A stretch of 64,000 bases of DNA from Mitsuaria sp. 7 (GTDB taxonomy: Bacteria; Pseudomonadota; Gammaproteobacteria; Burkholderiales; Burkholderiaceae_C), in the NCBI RefSeq assembly GCF_001653795.1, contig NZ_CP011514.1, forward strand, positions 1,906,976 through 1,970,975, given 5' to 3'. The notes under the pieces are model-generated. The model was not told the DNA's origin. It saw only the letters and a list, made by a program, of their open reading frames with translations, and ran no database searches. Made by a program: the position numbers and the translations under genes. Shown here piece after piece: positions 57,669 through 64,000 of the stretch (position 1 is the first letter of the stretch; the number at the start of each line of letters is the position of its first letter).

Positions 57669-58895
57669 TCAGAAGATCGAATCGCGGCTGATGCCCTGCC
57701 GCATCATGTTGCGCTTGAGCTTGGCCAGCGCCTCGATCTGGATCTGGCGGATGCGCTCGCGCGTCAGGCTGAGCCGCACGGCGAGGATGTCGAGCGTCTC
57801 GGGCTCGCGGTCCGCGAGGCCGTAGCGACCGGCGAGCACCTCGCGCTCGCGGTCGCTGAGCGAGGCCAGCCCGCCCTTGAGCAGGTCCTCGAGTTCGTGG
57901 CTCAGGCGATGTCCCGCGGGATCGACCGCCTGCTCGTCCGCGACCAGGTCCAGCATCGATTCGCCGCCTTCGCCGTTGCGATCGACCGGTGAATCCAGCG
58001 AGCTCGGCAGCTCCGCGTAGGCCAGCAGTTCGGCGACTTCCTGGACCGGCCGTCCGAGCGCCTGCGCGACGTCCTCGGCGCGTACGCCGCCTTCTCCGCC
58101 GCGTTGTGCCGCCAGCGACTCCAGCGCGCGACGCGCCTTCAGCACCTGATTGAGCTCGCGCACGATGTGCACCGGCAGCCGGACCAGCCGCGCCTGGTGC
58201 ATCAGCGCGCGCTCCACCGCCTGGCGGATCCACCAGCTGGCGTAGGTCGAGAAACGGAAGCCGCGCTCGGGCTCGAACTTGCCGATCGCGTGCATGAGGC
58301 CGAGGTTGCCTTCCTCGATGAGATCGCTCATCGGCAGGCCGCGGCCCAGATAGTTCTTGGCGATGCTGACGACCAGGCGCAGGTTGTGCTCGATCATCGC
58401 CTGGCGCGCCTCGAAGTCGCCGGCACGCGCCTTCACGGCGGTGTCGTACTCCTCCTGCGGCGTCAGCAGCGGCGTGCGCCGGATGTCGCGCAGGTAGGCC
58501 TGCAGGGCGTTGGTGGCGTCGCCGTCGGCGGGGCCGAGATCGCCCTTGCCGGACTTGGCCTTGCTCTTGCCGTCTTCCGACTCGACGCCGCGCAGGACGC
58601 GGACGTCATCGTCGTCGTCGGTGGCGGGCTCGGCCGCACCGGGCGCGTCGGCATCGTCACGCAGGGCGAGTTCGCGCTCGCCGTCAGGGTGGTCGTGGCC
58701 GTCGTGAGGCTCACGGCCGTCGTCGGGTGCCGGGTCATGCGCGGCATCGTGGCCGGTGTCATGGGCGGCCTCATGGGCGGCCTCATGGCCCTCCGCCGAC
58801 AACTCGGGCGGCAGCTTGAACCGGCCGGGATGAACGGGGCGGTCCAGGCCGTCGGGCAGAAGTCCGTCAGTCGAAGAGGCGCGATGCAATGTCAT
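57669..58895 (-). CDS. rpoS: RNA polymerase sigma factor RpoS, with His-rich N-terminal extension
   Basis: 408 residues; the stationary-phase and general stress sigma factor. AAGGAGG precedes ATG 58895. Conserved parts: region 1.2 (ALQAYLRDIRRTPLLTPQEE, near 130-150), region 2 (NLRLVVSIAKNY, DLIEEGNLGLMHAIGKFEPERGFRFSTYASWWIRQA), region 3 (RLPVHIVRELN) and region 4 (LSDREREVLAGRYGL, LTRERIRQIQIEALAKL). Before region 1.2 is a long acidic extension with eight His at 37-69, the first five exactly four apart. That extension is longer and more His-rich than in typical RpoS. Transcribed from nlpD and probably from a promoter inside it. Confidence 0.96.
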   Translation of the reverse strand: MTLHRASSTDGLLPDGLDRPVHPGRFKLPPELSAEGHEAAHEAAHDTGHDAAHDPAPDDGREPHDGHDHPDGERELALRDDADAPGAAEPATDDDDDVRVLRGVESEDGKSKAKSGKGDLGPADGDATNALQAYLRDIRRTPLLTPQEEYDTAVKARAGDFEARQAMIEHNLRLVVSIAKNYLGRGLPMSDLIEEGNLGLMHAIGKFEPERGFRFSTYASWWIRQAVERALMHQARLVRLPVHIVRELNQVLKARRALESLAAQRGGEGGVRAEDVAQALGRPVQEVAELLAYAELPSSLDSPVDRNGEGGESMLDLVADEQAVDPAGHRLSHELEDLLKGGLASLSDREREVLAGRYGLADREPETLDILAVRLSLTRERIRQIQIEALAKLKRNMMRQGISRDSIF

Positions 58896-58919
58896 GTTGC
58901 GGCGCCTCCTTGAGCGCCT

Positions 58920-59822
58920 CTAGCGCGCGGGCAACAACTTGGACGGATCGATCGGCTTGCCTTGCTTGCGCACTTCGAAGTGCAGCTTCACCGAATCCGC
59001 GTCGCTGGAACCCATCTCGGCGATCTTCTGGCCCTTGCGCACCACCTGGTCTTCCTTGACCAGCAGTGTCTGGTTGTGCGCGTAGGCCGTCAGATAGTTC
59101 GTGCTGTGCTTGATGATGATCATGTTGCCGTATCCGCGCAACCCCGCGCCCGCATACATCACGCGGCCATCGGCGGCGGCGAAGACCGGATCGCCGGCCT
59201 TGCCGGAGAAGGCCATGCCCTTGTTGCGGACCTCGTCGAAGCCGGCCGCCACCGCGCCGGACGCGGGCCAGCCCCAGCTGATGTCGTCGTCGTCCTTGGT
59301 GGCGACAGGTGTTGCCGGCGCTGCCGGCACCGTGGCGGCACTGGCCGGCGCCGAGGCCGCGGCGGTCGTCGTCGCCGGAGCCGGGGACTTGCCATCCAGC
59401 GGACGCGTCTCCACCTTGGAGGTCGCCAGCGGGCGGGTCGTCGCCGCATTCGGGTCGAGGCCCGGCGGAATCACGCGCAAGACCTGACCCACCTCGATGA
59501 GGTTGGGGTTGTCCATGCCGTTCCATCTGGCCACCTCGCGCCAGCCCTGGCCGTTGTCCATCGCGATGCGGATCAGCGTGTCACCGGGCTTGACGGTGTA
59601 GTAGCCGGGCTTGCCGGCGTTCTCGGCGCCGGGCAGGGGTTTCGATTCCGGGGCCGGCGTCACCGCCGTGCCGGGAATGGCGGGCGCGGTCGCCTTGCCG
59701 ACGGGACGATCTTCCACAGGCGCACGGTGCGGGGTGTTCTGGCAGCCCGACAGCGCGAGCACCGCCACGGAGACCCAGAGCAGCGGGGAACGGAAGAGTT
59801 GTTGCATGCGCGAAGTTGTCAT
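58920..59822 (-). CDS. nlpD: Lipoprotein NlpD, LysM/LytM activator of cell-wall amidase
   Basis: 300 residues from 59822; ATG 59807 is an alternative start giving a more typical lipoprotein signal. The lipobox is LSGC. A LysM domain (YYTVKPGDTLIRIAMDNG...) binds peptidoglycan, a Pro/Ala/Thr linker follows, and a LytM/M23 domain ends the protein. The metal-ligand His and Asp of active M23 peptidases are not intact (NKGMAFSGKAGD in place of the HxGxD motif), as in other NlpD proteins that activate amidases and do not cut themselves. Just upstream of rpoS, the classical arrangement. Confidence 0.94.
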   Translation of the reverse strand: MTTSRMQQLFRSPLLWVSVAVLALSGCQNTPHRAPVEDRPVGKATAPAIPGTAVTPAPESKPLPGAENAGKPGYYTVKPGDTLIRIAMDNGQGWREVARWNGMDNPNLIEVGQVLRVIPPGLDPNAATTRPLATSKVETRPLDGKSPAPATTTAAASAPASAATVPAAPATPVATKDDDDISWGWPASGAVAAGFDEVRNKGMAFSGKAGDPVFAAADGRVMYAGAGLRGYGNMIIIKHSTNYLTAYAHNQTLLVKEDQVVRKGQKIAEMGSSDADSVKLHFEVRKQGKPIDPSKLLPAR

Positions 59823-59873
59823 ATGGAAAGCCGAAGCGCGGGAGCCGCATCAGGACCGACGGTGGCCGGCGCG

Positions 59874-60719
59874 CTACAGGACCCCTGATTTTAGGGGCAC
59901 GAACAGGACGGCCTCATGCAGGCTGCGCAGGAAACGCGAGCCCGCGGCGTCGCGGACATGATCGATCAGGACCAGGACTTGCCCCCGGCCGCTCGGCGCG
60001 GTCATGGGCGCCACCAGCCGGCCGCCGGGCGCGAGCTGGTCCAGCCAGGCTTGCGGGATGTCGTCGCCGCCGGCGGCGGAGATGATGCTGTCGTAGGGCG
60101 CCGAGGGCCGGTGGCCCAGCATGCCGTCGCCGTAGACGAGCCGGATCTGGTGATGGCCGACGAGATTGGCGCGCGCCTTGTCGTGCAACGGCTTGAGCCG
60201 CTCGACCGACACGACCTGCCTGGACAGCTGCATGAGCAGCGCCGCCTGGTAGCCGCAGCCGGTGCCGATCTCCAGCACCTTGCCCAGATGGCCGCGTTGC
60301 CGCGCGCCGGGCGCCTCGAGCATCAGCGCCATCATCCGGCCGACCACGGACGGCTTGGAGATCGTCTGGCCGTGCCCGATCGGCAGGCTGGTGTCCTCGT
60401 ACGCCTGCGTGGCGAGCGCGGAGTCGACGAAGTGATGGCGGTGCACGGTGGCCAGCGCCTGCAGCACGCGGTCGTCGGACAGGCCTTCGCGGCGCAGCCG
60501 ATCGACCATGCGCTGGCGCACGCCGGCGGAATCGAGGCCCAGCCCGATCGGCGTCGTCTGCCGCGCCTTGATGGCGGCGGCCTGCTGCCAGTGGCCTTGC
60601 GGCTTGAGGGGCTCGCGCGCCTCGGCGGCCGCGGCCGCGCCCGGCACGCCGGGTCGGGCCGATCCGAGCTTGTCCAGCGACAGCGGAAAACGCTTGGGCC
60701 GGGGCGGCAGCGAGGTCAT
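59874..60719 (-). CDS. pcm: Protein-L-isoaspartate O-methyltransferase
   Basis: 281 residues, with an N-terminal extension of about 70 residues compared with the usual length. It methylates isoaspartyl residues so that damaged proteins can be repaired. Family motifs: [32 protein letters not shown], then [18 protein letters not shown] for SAM binding, and [27 protein letters not shown]. The start overlaps the surE stop by 4 bases (ATGA), so surE, pcm and nlpD form one unit. Confidence 0.94.
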   Translation of the reverse strand: MTSLPPRPKRFPLSLDKLGSARPGVPGAAAAAEAREPLKPQGHWQQAAAIKARQTTPIGLGLDSAGVRQRMVDRLRREGLSDDRVLQALATVHRHHFVDSALATQAYEDTSLPIGHGQTISKPSVVGRMMALMLEAPGARQRGHLGKVLEIGTGCGYQAALLMQLSRQVVSVERLKPLHDKARANLVGHHQIRLVYGDGMLGHRPSAPYDSIISAAGGDDIPQAWLDQLAPGGRLVAPMTAPSGRGQVLVLIDHVRDAAGSRFLRSLHEAVLFVPLKSGVL

Positions 60720-61471
60720 GGACGCCCGTCGGTCTGCAGTTGCTGGCGCCAGTGGCCGAGCGTCGCGTGCTCGGTGAGATCGACCTGCAGCGGCGTGACG
60801 GACACGGCGCCGTTGGCGGTCGCATGGAAGTCGGTGCCCTCGCCCGCTTCGCGCTCGGCGCCGGCGGGTCCGATCCAGTAGATCATGTCGCCGCGCGGGC
60901 TGCGCTGCTGGATCGTGGCCTCGCTCGCATGGCGGCGGCCCAGTCGCGTGATGCGGCGCGGCAGCGAGGCGGCGTCGGCGCGGTTCGGGATGTTGACGCT
61001 GAGCAGGAAGGCCCGGTCCAGTCCGCCGGCGACCACGTCCTGGATCAGGGTCCGCATGACGGCCGTGGCGGCGTCCAGATGGCCCCAGCCCTTCTCGACC
61101 TGCGAGAACGCGATCGACGGCACCCCGAAGAGGTAGCCCTCGGTCGCGGCCGCGACGGTGCCCGAATAGAGCGTGTCGTCGCCCATGTTGGCGCCGTTGT
61201 TGATGCCGGAGAGCACCAGGTCGGGCTTGTAGTCCAGCAGGCCGGTCAGCGCCAGGTGGACGCAGTCGGACGGCGTGCCGTTGACGTAGCGGTAGCCGTT
61301 GGAGGCGGTATAGACCGAAAGCGGCCGGTGCAGCGTGAGGGAATTCGACGTGGCGCTGGCGTTCTGCTCGGGGGCGATGACTTCGACCGTGCCTAGCCCT
61401 TCGCAGGCACGGACCAGGGCGGCGAGTCCGGGGGCCAGGTAGCCGTCGTCGTTGGCGATGAGGATGCGCAT
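60716..61471 (-). CDS. surE: 5'/3'-nucleotidase SurE
   Basis: 251 residues. The start ([16 protein letters not shown]) places the metal-binding Asp-Asp at residues 8-9; [11 protein letters not shown] and [25 protein letters not shown] complete the active site. It dephosphorylates nucleoside monophosphates and helps survival in stationary phase with pcm and rpoS. An in-frame ATG three codons upstream is possible, but MRILIAND is the usual start. First gene of the surE-pcm-nlpD-rpoS block; divergent from the oxidoreductase gene 106 bases away. Confidence 0.96.
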   Translation of the reverse strand: MRILIANDDGYLAPGLAALVRACEGLGTVEVIAPEQNASATSNSLTLHRPLSVYTASNGYRYVNGTPSDCVHLALTGLLDYKPDLVLSGINNGANMGDDTLYSGTVAAATEGYLFGVPSIAFSQVEKGWGHLDAATAVMRTLIQDVVAGGLDRAFLLSVNIPNRADAASLPRRITRLGRRHASEATIQQRSPRGDMIYWIGPAGAEREAGEGTDFHATANGAVSVTPLQVDLTEHATLGHWRQQLQTDGRP

Positions 61472-61577
61472 GGGCGGCATTGTAGGCAGGCCGTCACCCC
61501 GGTGACGCGAGGGTCCACCCGCGCTGCCTATCATGCGCCCGGAGCCCTCCGGACAGGGCAGGAACAGGAGACGAGAC

Positions 61578-62555
61578 ATGAAGGCATGGCTGTGCGAGAA
61601 CCCGGTCGGCGTCGAGGCGCTGCAGTGGAAGGAACTGCCGTCCCCGCAGCCCGGCCCGGGCCAGCTGAAGGTGGCGATCAAGGCGGCGAGCCTGAACTTC
61701 CCCGACCTGCTGATCGTGCAGAACAAGTACCAGATGAAGCCGCCGCTGCCCTTCGTGCCGGGCACCGAGTTCGCGGGCATCGTCGAGGCGGTCGGCGACG
61801 GCGTGACCGGCTTCAAGCCGGGCGACGCGGTGGCCGCGTTCACCGGCACCGGCGGCTTCGGCACCGAGGCGCTGGTGCCCGCCGCGCTGGCGCTGCCGCT
61901 GCCGACTGGCTTCCCGTTCGAGGACGCCGCGGCCTTCATCTGCACGTACGCGACCAGCCACCATGCGCTGATCGACCGCGCGGCGCTCCAGGCTGGCGAA
62001 ACGGTGTTGATCCTGGGCGCGGCGGGCGGTGTCGGCACGGCGGCGATCCAGATCGCGAAGGCGGCCGGCGCGCGGGTGATCGCGGCGGCCTCGTCGGATG
62101 AGAAGTGCGCGCGTTGCCGCGAGATCGGCGCCGATGCCACGATCAACTACGCGAGCGGTTCGCTGCGCGACGAGATCAAGACCCTGACCGAGGGCAAAGG
62201 TCCGGACGTCGTCTACGACCCGGTCGGCGGCGACCTGGCCGAGGCGGCCTTCCGCTCGATCGCCTGGCGCGGCCGCTACCTGGTGGTCGGTTTCGCGCAG
62301 GGCAGCATCCCCGCCCTGCCGCTGAACCTGGCTCTGCTGAAGGGGGCCTCGCTGGTGGGCGTCTTCTGGGGAGAGTTCGCCAAGCGCGAGCCCAGGCGCA
62401 ACGCCGCGATGATGATGGAACTCGCCCAGTGGTACGCGGCCGGCAAGATCCGCCCGGTGATCGACCAGGTGCTGCCGATGGAGGAGCTGCCCAAGGCATT
62501 CGCGCGCATGGCGTCGCGGCAGGTGGTGGGCAAGCTGGTGGTCGTCAACGGCTGA
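61578..62555 (+). CDS. NADPH:quinone oxidoreductase-like (zinc-free MDR)
   Basis: 325 residues, ATG 61578 behind AGGAGACGAG. An MDR-superfamily protein with [12 protein letters not shown], the quinone oxidoreductase signature [23 protein letters not shown], and the nucleotide motif [18 protein letters not shown]. Zinc-binding cysteines of alcohol dehydrogenases are absent. Likely a one- or two-electron quinone or enone reductase using NADPH. Physiological substrate unknown. Confidence 0.92.
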   Translation: MKAWLCENPVGVEALQWKELPSPQPGPGQLKVAIKAASLNFPDLLIVQNKYQMKPPLPFVPGTEFAGIVEAVGDGVTGFKPGDAVAAFTGTGGFGTEALVPAALALPLPTGFPFEDAAAFICTYATSHHALIDRAALQAGETVLILGAAGGVGTAAIQIAKAAGARVIAAASSDEKCARCREIGADATINYASGSLRDEIKTLTEGKGPDVVYDPVGGDLAEAAFRSIAWRGRYLVVGFAQGSIPALPLNLALLKGASLVGVFWGEFAKREPRRNAAMMMELAQWYAAGKIRPVIDQVLPMEELPKAFARMASRQVVGKLVVVNG

Positions 62556-62573
62556 TCGCCCGTCCTCGGGCCG

Positions 62574-62606
62574 GTCGACCGCCCGTCGACCGCTCGTCGA
62601 CCGCCG
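62574..62606. repeat. Three tandem 11-bp repeats upstream of response regulator
   Basis: GTCGACCGCCC at 62574, GTCGACCGCTC at 62585 and GTCGACCGCCG at 62596. Each contains the palindrome GTCGAC and the period is about one DNA turn, so all copies would face the same side. It lies 19 bases after the oxidoreductase stop and 98 bases before the regulator start. Confidence 0.7.
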
Positions 62607-62704
62607 GAAGCGCCCTTGCCGCCTGTCGGACGACACCCTGTTTCACGGGGCATGCAAGCCCGGGGGGCGCTGCTAGGATGCGGCCAGCTATCGCTCCCCA
62701 CACC

Positions 62705-63445
62705 ATGGCCGTCAAAGTTCTCATCGTCGAAGACAACCCCGTCGCCCGCAGCTTCCTGTGCCGCGTGGTGCGCGAAAGCTTCAGCGACGGCATGGAGATC
62801 ACCGAGGCCGGTGACCTGGAAGGCGCGCGCCGGAATCTGGCGAAGGTGGAGGCCGAATCGCCCGCCACCGGCTACAAGCTGATCATGATCGACCTGGAGT
62901 TGCCGGACGGCAACGGCATGGAGTTCCTGGGCGAGCTCGCCGGCAAGCCGGCGGTGAAGATCGTCACCACGCTCTATTCGGACGACGACCACCTCTTCCC
63001 CGCGCTGCAACGAGGCGCCGACGGCTACCTGCTGAAGGAAGACCGCTTCGAGGTGCTGGTGGAAGAGCTGCAGCGCATCGTGCGCGGCCAGCCGCCGCTG
63101 TCGCCGGCGATCGCGCGCCGGCTGCTGTCGCACTTCCGCCCGGGCTCGACCGGCGATTCGGGCCCGATGGGGCTGAACTCCGGCTTCGGCAGCCTGACCT
63201 CCTCGGCCACGCCGAGCACGCGCGGCGTCACGCTGGATCCGGTGCCCGAATGGGAACGCCTGACCCCGCGCGAGAACGAGGTGCTGACCTACCTCAGCAA
63301 GGGCTTCACGATCAAGGAGATCGCGAACCTCATGGGCATCAAGTGGTTCACCGTCAACGACCACATCAAGAGCATCTACAAGAAGCTCAACGTGTCGAGC
63401 CGCGCGGAAGCGGCGGTGCTGGCTTCGAAGCAGGGCTTGGTGTAA
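62705..63445 (+). CDS. NarL/LuxR-type response regulator
   Basis: 246 residues from ATG 62705 (MAVKVLIVEDNPVARSFL). The receiver domain has the acidic pair Glu9/Asp10, phosphoacceptor Asp63 (LIMIDLELPDG) and the conserved Lys in GYLLKED. A Gly/Ser/Thr linker of about 50 residues follows, then a LuxR helix-turn-helix (LTPRENEVLTYLSKGFTIKEIANLMGIKWFTVNDHIKSIYKKL). It should bind DNA on phosphorylation. No histidine kinase gene lies next to it, so the partner is elsewhere. A strong terminator follows. Confidence 0.94.
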   Translation: MAVKVLIVEDNPVARSFLCRVVRESFSDGMEITEAGDLEGARRNLAKVEAESPATGYKLIMIDLELPDGNGMEFLGELAGKPAVKIVTTLYSDDDHLFPALQRGADGYLLKEDRFEVLVEELQRIVRGQPPLSPAIARRLLSHFRPGSTGDSGPMGLNSGFGSLTSSATPSTRGVTLDPVPEWERLTPRENEVLTYLSKGFTIKEIANLMGIKWFTVNDHIKSIYKKLNVSSRAEAAVLASKQGLV

Positions 63446-63472
63446 CTGCCGGACTGCTGATCACTCGCGCTG

Positions 63473-63496
63473 AAGGGCCGGCCACCGCCGGCCCTT
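63473..63496. terminator. Bidirectional terminator
   Basis: AAGGGCCGGC at 63473-63482 pairs with GCCGGCCCTT at 63487-63496 (10 bp, loop CACC). It lies between the convergent response regulator and receptor genes, with T-rich sequence to the right and a short A/T run on each stem end, so it can serve both strands. Confidence 0.8.
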
Positions 63497-63549
63497 TGCA
63501 TTTCCGGTCTCATCGCATCCCGGCCCTGCGGCCGGAACGTGACGGACGA

Positions 63550-64000
63550 TCACCAGCGATAACCGGCCTTCGCGTAGTACTGACGCCCGTTCGCCCCGAA
63601 CGGCGAGAACTGGTTGTAAGCCAGGATGCCGCCGATGGCGTTCGGCGTGATCACTCGATCGGGGTAGCGGTTGGTGACGTTGTCGATGCCGGCGCTGAGC
63701 GACCAGGCGCCCTGCTCCCATCCCGCCGACAGATCCAGCAGCCACGCCGGCCCGAAGGTCTGGTCGTTGGCCGCATTGGACTGGCGGATCACGAAGCTGC
63801 CGTAGCGGCTCGCCGCGGCGCGGACTATCCACGGGCCAAAGCGGTGTTCGGCGCCAAGCACCAGCTTGTCCTTCGGTGACCCGATCGTGGCGCGCGCCAG
63901 CGAGACACGGTCGATCAGCTCCAGGTTGCTGGCGGTCAGGATGGCCGGGTTGTCGTCGACATGCCGGATCGAATTCTTGTTGTGGTTGTAGGCCACCGTG
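63550..64000 (-). CDS. TonB-dependent receptor, C-terminal part, 5' end outside window
   Basis: About 150 residues of the end of an outer-membrane receptor; the reading frame stays open to the window edge. Alternating strands (WIVRAAASRYGSFVIRQ, WLLDLSAGWEQGAWSLSAGIDNVTN) and the closing YYAKAGYRW with a terminal aromatic residue are the hallmarks of TonB-dependent barrel ends; NVTNRYPDR is the conserved loop motif (NLFN-like). Ligand unknown. Confidence 0.85.
   Translation of the reverse strand, partial: TVAYNHNKNSIRHVDDNPAILTASNLELIDRVSLARATIGSPKDKLVLGAEHRFGPWIVRAAASRYGSFVIRQSNAANDQTFGPAWLLDLSAGWEQGAWSLSAGIDNVTNRYPDRVITPNAIGGILAYNQFSPFGANGRQYYAKAGYRW

Overview
The window is GC-rich, densely coded DNA from a Gram-negative proteobacterium. 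The order surE-pcm-nlpD-rpoS with rlmD and aroC next to it, the TRAP transporter, the methyl-accepting chemotaxis protein, the HAE1-type RND pump and the TonB receptor end suggest a betaproteobacterium of the Burkholderiales type (Roseateles/Mitsuaria-like). The genus is inferred; no rRNA or other marker is present. I found no tRNA, rRNA or CRISPR array, and no gene-free stretch longer than 300 bases.

Layout. (1) 1-9724: two tandem giant genes whose proteins are almost wholly 8-residue repeats (at least 181 and exactly 154 copies in unbroken register), each capped by the same calcium-loop domain. (2) 9901-13722: a large protein of unknown function with strand-like Gly/Ala-rich sections. (3) 13949-22554: a tightly packed glycan operon with two glycosyltransferases and a full set of enzymes for CDP-tyvelose, a 3,6-dideoxyhexose; a convergent glycosyltransferase follows. 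(4) 23660-28620: a chemoreceptor, a MoxR ATPase with a VWA/metallopeptidase-like partner, and a small orphan. (5) 28720-34758, minus strand: an overlapping three-gene secreted-enzyme operon, superoxide dismutase, a patatin and a periplasmic binding protein.

(6) 34949-38425, minus strand: gluconokinase and a TRAP transporter behind two copies of the palindrome GATAGCGCTATC. A LacI-family regulator at 47135 carries a near-identical palindrome at its own start, so it probably controls both. (7) 38611-46907, between that regulator and operon: a secreted SpvB-like/RHS pair whose visibly AT-richer toxin tip resembles barnase and is followed by a barstar-like immunity gene and a small membrane protein. 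(8) 48182-53411: a DUF58-like fragment and an RND pump with its adaptor. (9) 53671-61471: MFS transporter, aroC, rlmD, rpoS, nlpD, pcm and surE on the minus strand. (10) 61578-64000: a quinone oxidoreductase, a NarL-type response regulator, a bidirectional terminator and the end of a TonB-dependent receptor.

The least explained feature is the octapeptide array. In the first gene it is organised on three nested levels: 24 bp, 408 or 576 bp, and 1800 bp. The toxin tip with its immunity gene, and the split gluconate regulon around it, are the next most notable.
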